NCBI GenBank assembly: GCA_009760855.2
Contig: WPIO01000085.1
Location: 595,001-630,000, forward strand
Direction of reading: 5' to 3'
Origin: Cristatella mucedo
Lineage: Eukaryota > Bryozoa > Phylactolaemata > Cristatellidae
Length of the DNA: 35,000 bases
Made by a program: the position numbers and the translations under genes. The notes under the pieces are model-generated. The model searched no databases, was not told the origin of the DNA, and saw nothing but the letters and a program-made list of their open reading frames with translations. Shown here piece by piece: positions 1 to 10,198 of this stretch. Positions within the stretch are counted from its first letter, which is position 1, and every line of letters starts with the position of its first letter.

Positions 1-37
1 CTAATCTTTGTACGTGTTGATTCTCTTGCAGGGTGCT

Positions 38-86
38 ATAAAGCAGCTGAATAGAGATCAAGTTCTCTTAGGGTGTTACACAAACT
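38..86 (+). mobile_element. SINE/LINE tail remnant
   Basis: AAGCAGCTGAATAGAGATCA followed by AGTTCTCTTAGGGTGTTACA is the shared retroposon tail, closer to the SINE version. The rest of 1-553 holds nothing recognised apart from GA/CT-rich text. Confidence 0.6.
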
Positions 87-553
87 GTCTACTAGTATTA
101 TCGCTATTAACGTCATCATTGCTATTTTTGTTTGACTGGTGATCACATGACTGGTGACACCGAGCGCTACGTACACCTCTACTCGGCGTGCAGCCCGAGC
201 CTTTCATGTTGTTCAGACATGCTCAGACATGTTCAGACATGCTCAAGCACTGAACACGAGAATCAAAGAGAGGCAGAGAAAGATCTGAGAAGAGCAATAC
301 GGGCGACGGGCGAGCTAAAAACGCCAGCTGCTGCTCGCTGCCAATGGAACACATCCGCAGAAGCCCCACCAAACCAAGCGGCCAGGCCTTCAGGAGATTT
401 CGGTCGACGCTGGAGACTTCGGTCGACGCGCGAGAGGACAAAAGAAGGCGACTCCCAGACTCGCACAGTGTGGCGGTCTCTGCTCAAAAGCAAGACCCGC
501 GCCGCTGCGCTAGGAGGAGATCGCGCGCACGCACACGGCACGCTGGAGCGCAC

Positions 554-773
554 CGCCCAGTCGTAGTATATAGCCGTGGTGCCATCGTTGACTATGTTCA
601 CGAAGGACGTGGCGCGCTCGCCAGCGCAGGCTTCCATTTGCACTCGAGCCTCTGCCGCGACGGCACCTCGAAACGAGTGCGAGCCAGTCCACCGTGCCGC
701 GTTTCCGGCAAACTGAATCGACGGTCCGAAAACTGGCTCCGGGTAGACGTCGGGATAGGCCGACAGCGGATCG
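554..773 (-). CDS. MYCBPAP: MYCBPAP exon 11, GPSIQFAG and NDGTTAIYYDW (ASH-like)
   Basis: The acceptor is CCGTTACAG|C and a donor is possible at GCG|GTGCGC. Seventy-three codons contain PEPVFGPSIQFAGNAARW and SFVNIVNDGTTAIYYDW, the family GPSLLFCG and NNGT-x-AIWYDW segments. The second is typical of ASH/MSP-like beta-sandwich domains of ciliary proteins. The next expected segment (FYF then GVILPGE) was not found in 1-553. Confidence 0.87.
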
Positions 774-3700
774 CTGTAACGGTGCGGCGGGCAGCGGCGG
801 CGGGGCAGCGAATCAGCTAGCGACGCGACCGAGCCACGAGCCTGGCAACGATGCTGGCAACTTCAATGCAGGAAAGTGCAGGAAGTCGTTGCTTAACGCT
901 GCCAAATGCTGTCTATGTATAAGTGTGCTATCTTGTAAAGAGTATAAAGCCTTTTCCGGCTGAACGAGGGCGGGCAAGCACTCTGCTCCTGCACATGTGT
1001 TCACATCCTGCCATGCATGTGCACATTGTGCACATGCAGCTGCACTGGTTGCTACGCTGCAGCCCCGTGGCCAGTAATGTGTGCGATGCAGTCAATTTTC
1101 GAAAGGTGTCCCGGGTCCGTGAAAGGCTTGGCATTACCCATCTGTCGAGCGAACGCGACCAACCTATTTTTAAACATTTCATAGACAGCAGCAGACAAAA
1201 CAAACCTAGGGCAGAGTGCAAATAAAGCTCTGCATTAGGAGCAGAGCTGCCAAGTGCTGCTGTGGCCTCGATCCTGCTGCCGAGGCTGCGGCTGCTGCTG
1301 CCATATTGAGCAGCTTCTGTTGAAATGCAGCTCGGTAACTCCAAAGCTATTATGATCTTAACTCTAATGGGGACATTCCATCAGACGGATTATGGCAATA
1401 TGATTTACGAATATGGGATTAAGTAACCATAACAAAAGCTCACAGTGTTCGGATCTAGTGCCATCACTTTGGATGTTGTTTAGCGATTAGTTTGGCCGAA
1501 TGCTTCGTAGAATAAGCAGTCATAGTTCACCTGGTGCAACTTTTGTTTGCTTGCTACCATTACTTCTACGCATTAAAGGTTATTTTAAGCCACATTCAGC
1601 TACATCCACTGTCCAAACAGTCGTGCTTCCATAATAGCACCTGCTGACATACTAGTAATACTCAGGCTTAAATAGATTTCTGGCTGCTGGTTATGAGATC
1701 TCAGCTTGCATTTTTTGCTGTAATCACACTTAGCACGACATATTTGGCTAAGACGACATCAGACACCCCGTCGACATGCTAGCACGAACCTGTTTTCGTC
1801 GCCGTAGTCGTCCTCGGTGGCAGCCACAGCAGCTTCGTCTTTGTCACCTTGCACATCATGTCCACTTGAACGTCTTATGCGTCTGCTAAGGGGCCGAACA
1901 TATGGGTTGTTCGTCCCGATGATCTCCAGCCTATCTATATCCTGCAGCATACACTAGATCGGATCAGTTCAGAGCAAGAGTGACTGCATGGCCTCGTCGA
2001 CAGACTGACGTGCATGCACTGGCTTGCACATGAGCATGTGTACACATATGCAAGGGCATGCTCAGGCATGCAAAGACAGATGCCTACATGCATGCATTTT
2101 CGTTCTCATTCATTTATGCGTAATCTCTTTCTAGGCACTTTACAGATTCTGGCAAGAAATCCTGTCCACTGTACGTGCGTGTGTGTGTGTGCGCGCGTGT
2201 GTGTGCGCGTGCATGTGTGGGCGTAGGTGCGTGGGTGCGGGCGTGGGTGCGTGTGTGTGCATGGCGTGCATGCGTGCGTGCGGGATGGTGTGTGCTTGTC
2301 TATGGGCATGCGGCACTCATGACTAAACTGAAAGAGAAAGGGAGAGAGAGATCAAAACCGTGTGCGCGGCTCCGTTATCGGTGCTCGTTCACACATCGAC
2401 ACATCCCACCCTTTATTCTCTCAACTAGTCGAAACAGCTTTCGCTAGCAAATATGCACAGAAATCGAGCACACGTCGAGACTTACGGGGACGTGAGGATC
2501 CAGATCTTCAATAACTTGGCTCAGATGCTCCCTTCGCTGTGCCAGGTAGCGCGACATGTGCCACGGATGGTTTAAAGCGGTCGGCGGTATGTCACTCGAC
2601 AGCCCTTTCTCTGCCTGCACCGCCCTGGGAACACCGATGTGCTCGACTGGAGGCGGGTAGCCCATCTCCGTCTGTGTGTTTGTCATACTACAGCGAGCCA
2701 CATGCAAGCTCGGCATCAGGCTGTGGTGGCAGCTCCTGCCCGCCTGCGAGCACAAATAGGGAAGCGGAGTGGCCTGCTGAACATGAGACATGACTGCTGC
2801 AGCTGCAAAAATGTCGGACACATACTGAATGCCAGTCTCCTCATCACCAATCGGCTCGAGCTGCTTCCAGAATTCACTGCCAACTCGATCTGCAAGGAGA
2901 GAACCGCGTGGGTCGGCCATCATCGAATCATATGATCGGGCATGATCGAACGTGCTCGTAGCATTATCGAGCCCCAATGACGACGCTTATGAAAGCTGAC
3001 TACAAAGACGATGACGATTTCGTTAAAGGACATTGATGATGGCGATCACGTGATCATTTACCAAGTACGTTATTATTATTATTATCACTAGGACTGTGCT
3101 GACACAGATGTGCGAAGCATTCGTGCCACATGCGCCGTGCTGATTGTCCAAGGCACGCAAGAAAAAACCCTCTAGCTGATGCAGCAGCCTCTTTTCGTAG
3201 AGCAACAGAGGAGCCTTACAGGCTACCATCACTGCTGCTTGCAGTGGCAATAAAGGATCGCCCACCGCAGGATTCGAACCCACGACCTCGGTCGGGACCG
3301 AGATTGCAAAGAGCAGCTGCTTTACCCAAATATGCCATGGCAAGCATTCGCAGAGAGAGGGGGGAGGGGTCAAGACTCGACGACGATGCGCTTGCAGGCA
3401 GCAAGAGCCGAGGAAGAGCAGCCTAAAGTGAAGCCAGACGTATTGTATACATACAGCCTTTTCCGTAGTCGACAGCCGGCATAGATCTGTCGATGAGATA
3501 GCGCAGCTCCTGCTTTTCCCGGTAGCTGTCACCTTGATTCATCGTCAGCCGCTCGGCAGACTTTTCTAATAGTCCTTCGAGTTGGATACAACGTTGAACG
3601 GCTGCATCAAACTCGAAGCCCGACAGCAGCATCGACAGCAACATCGACAGCGACATTGACAGCGACATTGACAGCAGCCAATAGTTTGCAAACATCGGCT

Positions 3701-6142
3701 GGCAGCTGCAAACACGAGCATCGCCGACCCGCACTGGCGACCAGTCAAGCAACGCATCGACTTCGAGGTTCTGTCGCTCACTTTTAGGTCCCTTCATTCT
3801 TGGGCTCCGGCCTACCTATCAGATCTACTGCCCCACCAGGCTAAGCATCGTACAACCCACTTTTCGGAATCCGACTATTTACCTACACCTCGTACAAACC
3901 TCAACTCCTTTGGAGACCGTGCCTTCTGTTCCTATGCTCCTAAAGCCTGGAACTCACTCTCGACTTCCGTCACGACATCACATGTGACCACCTTTAAAAA
4001 GAAATTAAAATCGTACCTATTTATCACAGCATTTAATGGGTCCTTGTGAGTCGTCCCTTATGTGCTTATGCATGAGGACACTGCGCATGCTACCACTAAT
4101 CACACTTCCATGCTGACCTTGTGCACGTCACCCCTAACCATGTTATTCTTGTTGTCTATTTAGCATGCCACCACTAACCATTCAGTCGTGTTTCCTTTGC
4201 AGCAAATGTAAAGCACCTAGAAAGAGATTGAGTTCTCTGAGGGCGCTTTATCAAGTGTGGTATTATTATCATTCTGATTTTACCGGCATACATAACTGCA
4301 GCAAATACTCATTAAAACGGCATAAAAAAGTCAGCTTTAAGCGGGCCAATCGTGAGAAACAGATGGACTGGTTCACCAGCAGAAGAGAAGCCAGACGGGT
4401 CTTCTTTTGCGCAGCATCGCCGGGCAGATCGCTAGGCGATCGCCAGCAGCTGCTGCTTTGAGGCATGCAGCCTTCAGCACTTCAGTCTGGCCCTGAGCAG
4501 CACCCGAGGGCTCGCGCATCTGAAGGGTGCGCTCTGCTCACGTGATATGTAACCCTGCTGCCTCTGTCGGTCAGTCATCCACGACCGCCAGTTAGCCAGA
4601 GCATTGCTCTCGCCGACGCTGGCCTGCTTAGGATGGACCATCCTTCTCCGCTTGCCAGCTGGCACCAAGAGAGGAGTCGCTGCCCTCGTCTCCTCCTCCT
4701 CCGGTATGTGAAAGTCAATCTGCAGACGATTGGTTGCGAGAACCGGCTGCTTGCGCGTTTTCGCAGTGGTGGCTGGCTCTAGCAAGCTCAGCAATGCTCA
4801 ACCACGCGGAGCTTGGCGGCGAGGGCAGATAAGTCGGAGCTCGATGGCAAGGGGAGATAAGTCGGAGCTCGATGGCAAGGGGAGATAAGTCGGAGCTCGA
4901 TGGCAAGGGGAGATAAGTCGGAGCTCGATGGCGAGGGAAGATAAGTCGGAGCTCGATGGCGAGGGGAGATCAATCTTCGGTGGTTCTCTTCTGGTGGCTG
5001 CACATTATATTCAGCAAGAACGGTCTCGAGCGAGCGCGGCACTGGGCCTTGCAGGTAGGAGGAAGGAGGGGCGGAGGGAGGCAAAGGGGGGGAGCACTGC
5101 AGCCTCGCGGGTTGGAGGGCAGAGGTCGAATGACTTTGCTCTGCTTGCCAGCACTCTCACGCTCTGCGGAAGAGCCTGGCGGCAAGGGGAGATAAGTCTC
5201 CAGCATGAAATGCACCCACATAGTCTTTGTGGAGTTGCAAAGACAGAGATACATAGGACATAGGAAATGCAGACTTTAAGGACCACCAGAGCGCTGCATG
5301 CAGCACAGCGCGTCCATCATTCACCTCCAGCTCGCCGCGAGCTTTGGCCTCCATCTTGAAGTCCTCTAGCGAGCCGAGGATGCTGTGCGGTATGACGGTT
5401 CCCTTGGCGTCAAACCGCGGGCCACCGCCTGCACCGTAGTCGAACGGACGCAGTGGCGCGTTCGGAGGCGCACCTCTGGCAACGGTTACACTACAAACAC
5501 GGGTCCGGCAGGTGGCGCTAGCATCGCACCGGCAGTGACTGCTGGTGAGGCTAAGCCGAAGCCGAAGCCGACGAGTGTGCACAAAGAAGTGGCCACCGAG
5601 TTCAAAGTTCAAGACTGGGGAGCATTAGGAAATTGATCGAGCACTTTTTTGCTAACACCAGAAACCAAAGAGCTTTAACTGCATGCTGATCGGTCGGTGG
5701 AGTGTTGCACGACTTCTCAGAGCTTGAATAGTTTCTTGGTACGTCGCATGGTGGATTGAAGAAATGAAAGAGTGTGCCAAGATTCAGTGTGCGAGCACAG
5801 TCCACGAAGCACCAAGCACGCATGACCATCCAGGCAGCCATGCAGCTTAGCGATGTGTGCCAGCTGATGGCAGCACCGTAGGAAACGTACAAGGACGAGA
5901 TAGACGTTCTGACTATCTTCAATGGGACTAGCTGCTCCCATACACCTCTCCTCTCTCTCTCTCTCTCTCTCTCTCCCTCTTTCTTTCTCTTCCAACTTTC
6001 TGCTCACTGCTCTCTGTAATCTGTCTGTCTCCCTGTCTCTCTCTTGTCTTTCTTTTACTGACCATATCTCTCTCTTTTGCTCTCCCTCTCTCTATTACTC
6101 TCCCACTCTCTCTTTTCTCTCTCCCACTCTCTCTCTTTCTCT

Positions 6143-6189
<47 letters not shown>

Positions 6190-9100
6190 AATCTCTCTCT
6201 TCTCCCTCGCCTGTCGTGTTTATCTAGAAGTGGAAAATTGGCTACTGCAGAGTCGGCTGTGCGAGAGCCCCGACGGAGTTTTCGGAGGGCCGGCGCGCAT
6301 CGGCATACAAATCGTGAGGGATAAGTGTCGCCACACGTTTTAGCTGCCCAGTGCTGACCCGAAGCGACCTTCGCGAAAGTTCCACTCACACTTTCGTCTT
6401 GGCATCAGACTGAGCATGAGCTACTGTCTTTTTCACAGTGACAGCTTTCACCGGCGGAGTCTTATGACGAGGTGCAACTGGAATGTCCTCGCGGATCTAA
6501 AGCGTACGCCGACGACTAAAGGCTCAAGTCGAAAGCAAATTTCAGCGGTCAAAAGTCAGCCGTCAAAGGTCAGTGGTCGTCGCACGCACGTGCTGCTCTC
6601 GGCGCTGGCTGCTTGAGCCGGTGCCGCCGCGGCCGCCTGGAGGGGGCTCGGCGGCGGCGGCGGCTAGGTCCGACCGACCTTGCGCAAGTCGTCCTCCCTG
6701 ATGACGAGCCGCTGCACGTCCTCGCCGTCGATGACGCTCTTCGTCACGGTTGCCGCTTCCTCTTCCTCCACACCGGGACTGAGCGACTTCTCTGGAGTTC
6801 CATCGCCTCCTCGCTTCTTCCGGAGCTTATCTGCAAGTTCGAGAGGCTGCTTCGCCGAAACTGCGGAAACCGGAACATCCGGATCCCCGATAGGAGGCGA
6901 GGTCACCTCCTCACGCCGACAAATGCCCCGGTCTTACGTAGCATTCATTGCAATGATGGAGCACCGTTCAGCATCGTACGGCACCGCCCTAGTTTGCACG
7001 AAACTAACAGTGGCAAACCACGTTATAAAGGTGAGGCGCGAAAGCGGGCGACGATTGTAGCAGCCGCGAGGCCACGTCTTCTCGCGAGAAAATCGCTCTT
7101 TCTTGACGAACGCCGGAATATGGCGAGCTGCGATCTACATCTGCATGGCTAATGAGGTGCTTGCTCCAGAAGGCTAGAGCTTCTTAAGAAGACGTGGAGC
7201 CTCAAAGGCACGTGGGGCTATGCTTAAAGAAAACCAGATTTCACTGACTTGCCACTGCGTAGGAGCTGAGCGAGAGAGACGCATGAGCAGACGAAGAACA
7301 CCCAACCTTTCGGAAGCGAGGTCACGGCGAGACGGCAGACGTGCATTCGAAATTTGTACTCTAAACCCTCTTATCGCAAGTTGGCGACTGACTCGAGCGC
7401 TGGCAGTAGTCTCACGCGACATGCCTATCCCGCCATAGCAATCTCACGTCAGGTAACTCGTACATACCATGAAGGCGTAGACTTCGAGCGAGTAGCCTCC
7501 ATTTAAGAGAACACGGGTCGAATGTAGGCTACGTGCACTCTGTGTCAGTCAGTGACGAATAGACGAATGCAGAACAGACTGCAGACGTGTTACGTTATCG
7601 CTATACAGCGTTGCAATTGGCTCATTTATGTCAGGCCGAGCAACTGGGCTTGATTTGAACGAGGGCACCTATTTGCCGAGCTGGTTTACCCCGGTGGTTG
7701 AGATGCTCACCCCGACCAAGGTCTGGCGGAGGTCGTGGGCTCGAGCCCTGAGACATATGTGAAGCGCCTAAATAGAGATCAAGTTCTCTTGGGGCGCTAT
7801 ACAAATAAATTATATATATTTCTTTAGTTTACAATTGTGAAAATCTAGAACGGGAAGGAGTGTACCTGCATCAGTCTACTTCCTCGTGTACGATCAAGTG
7901 TATGTAATTAACATGCATGTAATTACAATTATGTAATTAACATGTAGCAGTAGAAGTAAATACGATCGACTTGACTGCCAAACTTCGGCGAATGCGTTGG
8001 ACTTGCGGCCTCCGCGAGAGAAATACGTACGCAAAGCAGAGACGAAGAGACGTCGCCTCCGCAAGCCTTAAGGCTTAGCTCTCAAGGTTTGCCATACACG
8101 TATTAATCCTGTCCTACTATGCACTCACTACTCAGCGTGAATGCTACGCGAAAACATCGCGCAGCATATCGTTGCAGCGCCGCGTTTCAGACCCGCGCCA
8201 CCGTTAAAATGTCCGGGCGTCGGGCCGCCGGCTTGGGCCAAGTAACGCTGCGGCAATATGAGGGATCCGAATCGTTGGGAAACGAGCGGACCAGCGGAGC
8301 AGCCAATCAGAAGCATCCATCTCAGCTCAGTCGACTGATCAGCCCGACTACTGGAGTGCCGGACGCAGCCACAACGAGTCCAACTAGTCTCGACGCACGA
8401 GTCTTCTGCTCGTCGCTACGCTTGCGCCCTCTTGCGGAAGCTAGATTCGCGAATAAATTAATTACTAATTATCTGCAGCTCCTTCTGAACCTTGTGAAAA
8501 TGTTCAGTCGACGCGTTTTTCTTTACACACTGGTACAAGTTTCTCGCCTTGCCTCCGTGGCGACCGGCGGGCAGTTTCAGCTCCTGCGACATGCGCGACC
8601 GACGAGGCGTCTGCTGCTGCTGCTGCCCGGGCGGGCTGCTGGCGACGACGACGCTCTGCCTGCGCTGCTCGTCCGAAGCTTCCACGCTGAGTCGGTTAGC
8701 GGAACGAATCGAAGACATTCCTTCCGCAGAATCTGCTGCGGTGGCGGCCTATTTCAAGACGCGGCCGCCGCGGCCGCCGACGCGGCTCTTCGACGCGCGC
8801 GCTCAGAACGCCACGAACGTCGCGCCCGTACGCGTGCCGGCCTCGTTCCGGAGCGACTCGGCTCGCGACGACGACGACGACGACGAACTATAATTATAAT
8901 CCGCTTGTATGGCGCCCTAGGAGAACTTAATATCTATCCAGGCGCTTCACATATGCCACGGGGGACTCGAGCCCACGATTTCGGCTAGTCCCTGGTCGGA
9001 GCGAGCAACTTGACCACTCGGCCAAACCAGCATCGCCCCCACCCCACGCCTCGCGGGCGCCGGCTCCGAAAGTATCGACTCGCGCGTGCGCATCCACGCA

Positions 9101-10198
9101 CTTGAGTCGTCAATTCACCATGCACGTAGACATAAGGAGCCATGAGCATAAATAGAGTGAGCTCGAGGCCGGCGTCCGAGGCGCTAAAGCGCCGCCGCCG
9201 CCGCCGCCAGGTGTCGTGGTAGCGCCGGCGACGAGCTCACTCGCGTTGCGGAGTCAGCGCGAGCGGTCTGCAGCGTCTGTCGATCGGATGCCACTAGTCA
9301 ACGATTTAGCAGCTAGCAATTAGCGATGGTGGCGCTATGGACGAACAGCAATGCACACCTATATAGTGTCGCTCTCGCTCGGTTGGGATTTGTAAAATTG
9401 CACGTAATATTATTGCAATATAATGATAAAGATATAATAACGAGAATTGCACGCAATAAGGCAATTTAGGAAATTTGTAAATGGCACGGAAAAAAGCAGG
9501 AGAACAGCAGCAGACGCTCAGTCCCTGCACGCACGGTGGAGGGCGCACTACGTAGTCGGACACCGGAGCCTCGGTATATCGGTCAGCTTAGCAAGTGCAA
9601 TGCGGCTCAATTTCAATACAATTGGTGCAGAGAAGCAATCAAAGTGAAGCAGCCACCAGTAGTAAACACAAACTAAAACACGTCATCGCGTTCTCGCACG
9701 TGGCTACGAGCCCGCTCTCTCTCTCTCCTCTCTGTCTCTCTTTTTCTCTTTCTCTGCCTATCTGTCTCTCTCACTCTGTTTCTTTGTCTGTCTGTCTGTC
9801 TCTGTCTCTCTGCCTGTCAGTCTGACTCTGTGCCTCTCTCTCTCTCTGAGTCTCTCTGTCTGTGTGTCACTGTCTGTCTGTCTGTCTGTTCGTCAGTCCG
9901 TCCGACCTTCCGTCCGTCCGCCCCTCTCCCTCCCTCTCCCTTCCTCTCTTTTTTTTCTCTCTCTCTCTGTCTCTCTTTGTGTCTATCTCTATATCTCTCT
10001 TTGTGTCTATCTCTATATCTCTCTGTCCATGTCTGTCTGTCTGTCCCTCTCTATCTCTCAAGCCGTGACTTCAAGAGTACGCGACTGCTAGCGAAGCCGT
10101 GTCTTCGCGAGCACTGTAACCGACTCTCTAAAAGACTTACCAGAAGACTTGGGCCTGTCTTTCTTCTGCTGCGTAGTCTTGGCTTTCGCGTTGCTCAT
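554..10198 (-). CDS. MYCBPAP: MYCBPAP (MYCBP-associated protein), multi-exon gene, 3' part outside window
   Basis: Gene-level entry. Eleven exons in order: 10141-10198, 8529-8732, 6679-6860, 6390-6496, 5325-5475, 4542-4746, 3455-3601, 2822-2889, 2486-2671, 1790-1941, 554-773. Reading phases agree at every junction, giving about 560 residues. Family landmarks appear in the right order: a VIREDDLRK motif, IPHSILGSLEDFK, an NW-x2-WM-x2-RQRQQ block, YREKQELRYLIDRS, YGKGYRVGSEFW, GYPPPVEHIGVP, RYLAQRREHL, DIDRLEIIG and a final strand-rich segment with NDGTTAIYYDW, which looks like the start of an ASH/PapD-like fold. MYCBPAP binds the MYC-binding protein MYCBP; it is known from testis and reported in the ciliary central apparatus and sperm tail. 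Role and location here are inferred from the family. The C-terminal half lies left of the window. No frameshift or in-frame stop was seen, so the gene looks functional. Confidence 0.9.
774..1789. other. Intron between MYCBPAP exons 10 and 11
   Basis: No repeat, RNA or exon was recognised here; a short GCTGCTGCTG run occurs near 1290. Confidence 0.5.
1790..1941 (-). CDS. MYCBPAP: MYCBPAP exon 10, DIDRLEIIG
   Basis: The acceptor is TATGCTGCAG|GAT and the donor AACAG|GTTCGT. Fifty codons start DIDRLEIIGTNNPYV, matching the family DIDGLEVVGKG stretch, then run into an acidic tail (DKDEAAV, EDDYGDEN). Phase 0 in, phase 2 out. Confidence 0.88.
2113..2150 (-). mobile_element. LINE tail remnant
   Basis: TAATCTCTTTCTAGGCACTT followed by TAC matches the complement of the LINE tail. 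Very short. Confidence 0.45.
2173..2290. repeat. GT-rich microsatellite
   Basis: GTGTGT/GCGCGT run with TGCGTGGG variants; alternating purine-pyrimidine, so Z-DNA-prone. In the intron between MYCBPAP exons 9 and 10. Confidence 0.9.
2486..2671 (-). CDS. MYCBPAP: MYCBPAP exon 9, GYPPPVEHIG and RYLAQRREHL
   Basis: The acceptor is ACACACAG|ACG and the donor CCC|GTAAGT. Sixty-two codons include TEMGYPPPVEHIGVP, then PWHMSRYLAQRREHLSQVI and EDLDPHVP. The family shows TQ-x-RG-x4-I-x-HI, then W-x-RS-x6-RR-x-EL. An acceptor slightly upstream would add a few residues (TNTQ) and is a possible alternative. Confidence 0.88.
2822..2889 (-). CDS. MYCBPAP: MYCBPAP exon 8, RVGSEFWKQLEPIGDE
   Basis: The acceptor is CCTTGCAG|AT. 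The short exon reads RVGSEFWKQLEPIGDEETGI, the family FW-x2-LE-x2-GDE-x-TG motif. The donor chosen (TAT|GTGTCC) gives phase 0 to the next exon but is not strong, so the last few residues are uncertain. Confidence 0.85.
3238..3350 (-). mobile_element. tRNA-like sequence (SINE head or tRNA pseudogene)
   Basis: The minus strand has TGGGTAAAGCAGCTGCTC (A-box) and GTCGTGGGTTCGAATCC (perfect B-box), plus TCCCGACCGAGG in between, as in the SINE at 33384. No matching acceptor stem was found and the LINE-type tail is absent, so it is not a working tRNA gene. Confidence 0.65.
3455..3601 (-). CDS. MYCBPAP: MYCBPAP exon 7, helical YREKQELRYLIDRS segment
   Basis: The acceptor is GATGCAG|CC and the donor GCT|GTATGT. 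Forty-eight codons include LEKSAERLTMNQGDSYREKQ, then ELRYLIDRSMPAVDYGKG, corresponding to the family segment SELLM-x6-YRRIQEE-x2-LID. Predicted helical. It splits a tyrosine codon with exon 8. Confidence 0.92.
3720..4275 (+). mobile_element. LINE fragment, 3' end of the CR1/L2-like family
   Basis: The sequence corresponds to the LHWLPVKQRIDF to end-of-ORF part of the LINE, the 3'UTR, the tail (AAAGCACCTAG then AGTTCTCTGAGGGCGC) and a short ATT-rich end. It lies in the MYCBPAP intron between exons 6 and 7. Confidence 0.88.
4542..4746 (-). CDS. MYCBPAP: MYCBPAP exon 6, NWRSWMTDRQRQQ block
   Basis: The acceptor is GCAAGCAG|CCG and the donor ATCAC|GTGAGC. It has 68 codons plus one base. A proline- and basic-rich segment precedes NALANWRSWMTDRQRQQGYI, matching the conserved NW-x6-R-x2-QQ block ahead of the helical region. 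Phase 0 in, phase 1 out. Confidence 0.88.
4809..4971. repeat. 28-bp minisatellite, about six units
   Basis: Unit core GGCAAGGGGAGATAAGTCGG followed by AGCTCGAT. Units differ at one or two bases (gcgagggc, gcaagggg, gcgaggga). Each carries AGATAA, a GATA-factor type site. In the MYCBPAP intron between exons 5 and 6, about 60 bases upstream of the exon 6 acceptor. Confidence 0.9.
5176..5200. repeat. Isolated unit of the 28-bp minisatellite
   Basis: CTGGCGGCAAGGGGAGATAA then GTCTC equals the core of the array at 4809-4971, about 205 bases away. Confidence 0.7.
5213..5257 (+). mobile_element. R1 retroposon tail fragment
   Basis: CACCCACATAGTCTTTGTGG followed by AGTTGCAAAGACAGAGATAC resembles the R1 3' end with a short deletion. 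In the MYCBPAP intron after exon 5. Confidence 0.5.
5325..5475 (-). CDS. MYCBPAP: MYCBPAP exon 5, ILGSLEDFK signature
   Basis: The acceptor is GTTGCCAG|A and the donor GAG|GTGAAT. Fifty codons carry PLRPFDYG and TVIPHSILGSLEDFK followed by KARGELE, the strongest MYCBPAP signature in the window (family form: LPHHILGSLQDFK then ARG). Confidence 0.92.
5945..6190. repeat. CT-rich microsatellite tract
   Basis: Nearly pure (CT)n with CCCTCT and TTTCTCT interruptions. The sense strand of MYCBPAP reads (GA)n. Lies in the intron between exons 4 and 5. Confidence 0.95.
6390..6496 (-). CDS. MYCBPAP: MYCBPAP exon 4, basic linker
   Basis: A short exon (35 codons plus 2 bases) found by eye. The acceptor is CGCTTTAG|ATC and the donor AAAGT|GTGAGT. 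It reads IREDIPVAPRHKTPPVKAVT and then a lysine-rich segment. It joins exon 3 in phase 0 and exon 5 in phase 2 and removes the phase conflict between those two exons. Confidence 0.8.
6679..6860 (-). CDS. MYCBPAP: MYCBPAP exon 3, acidic linker and REDDLRK motif
   Basis: The acceptor is TTTCCGCAG|TT and the donor AAG|GTCGGT. Sixty codons include a basic patch (ADKLRKKR), an acidic run (VEEEEAATV) and DGEDVQRLVIREDDLRK, which resembles the conserved AIKKEDL stretch near the N-terminus of vertebrate MYCBPAP. It ends in phase 0. Confidence 0.8.
6861..8528. other. MYCBPAP intron between exons 2 and 3
   Basis: Apart from the SINE at 7679-7820, I see nothing coding. A small extra exon here cannot be excluded because the exon 2 donor is weak. 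Confidence 0.45.
7679..7820 (+). mobile_element. tRNA-derived SINE with LINE-type tail
   Basis: The 5' part has a Pol III A-box-like run (CCGGTGGTTGAGATGCTC) and a B-box-like run (GGGCTCGAGCCC). The 3' tail AAGCGCCTAAATAGAGATCA then AGTTCTCTTGGGGCGCTATA matches the LINE 3' end. Lies between MYCBPAP exons 2 and 3. Confidence 0.85.
8529..8732 (-). CDS. MYCBPAP: MYCBPAP exon 2, low-complexity N-terminal region with short polyQ
   Basis: The acceptor is CCGCAGCAG|AT. The exon encodes 67 residues rich in Ser, Arg and Gln, including QQQQQ and ending near KARNLYQ. A donor at T|GTGTAA gives the phase needed by exon 3, but the site is weak; TGT|GTAAAG two bases on is an alternative that would need one more small exon. 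A methionine at 8718 could serve as an internal start. The exon lies in a CpG-rich stretch. Confidence 0.6.
8890..9033 (-). mobile_element. tRNA-derived SINE with LINE-type tail
   Basis: Minus-strand copy of the SINE: tail complement GGCGCCCTAGGAGAACTTAA, B-box complement GGGACTCGAGCCC, A-box region near CGAGCAACTTGACCACTCGG. In the MYCBPAP intron 1, next to the CpG-rich exon 2. Confidence 0.82.
9191..9208. repeat. GCC trinucleotide run in a CpG-rich stretch
   Basis: Six GCC units within a CpG-rich segment (about 8740-9260) that also holds MYCBPAP exon 2. It could be a small CpG island. Confidence 0.7.
9715..10062. repeat. CT/GTCT-rich microsatellite tract
   Basis: Mixture of (CT)n, (TCTG)n and (CCGT)n; about 80 bases downstream of the exon 1 donor of MYCBPAP, so transcribed as GA-rich RNA. 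Confidence 0.92.
10141..10198 (-). CDS. MYCBPAP: MYCBPAP exon 1 (coding start)
   Basis: ATG at 10198-10196 opens a 19-codon basic peptide, MSNAKAKTTQQKKDRPKSS, that ends one base into a codon at a strong donor (G|GTAAGT). The next exon supplies two bases, so phase agrees. The start was chosen because it is followed directly by this donor and precedes all family-recognised exons. The N-terminus of the family is poorly conserved, so this rests on splice logic. Confidence 0.65.

Noticed and set aside
3238-3350. Functional tRNA gene
   Set aside because: Good A and B boxes, but no pairing acceptor stem or convincing cloverleaf. Similar text occurs in the SINE heads.
4131-4140. Telomere-like CCCTAACC
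   Set aside because: Single occurrences inside the LINE 3'UTR (CACCCCTAACCATG); not tandem.
4809-4971. CRISPR-like array
   Set aside because: Units are contiguous with no spacers and the host is eukaryotic; it is a minisatellite.
8119-8988. 289-codon plus-strand ORF
   Set aside because: It lies opposite MYCBPAP exon 2 in CpG-rich DNA with few stops. No family resemblance, arginine- and alanine-heavy, no start context or splice support.
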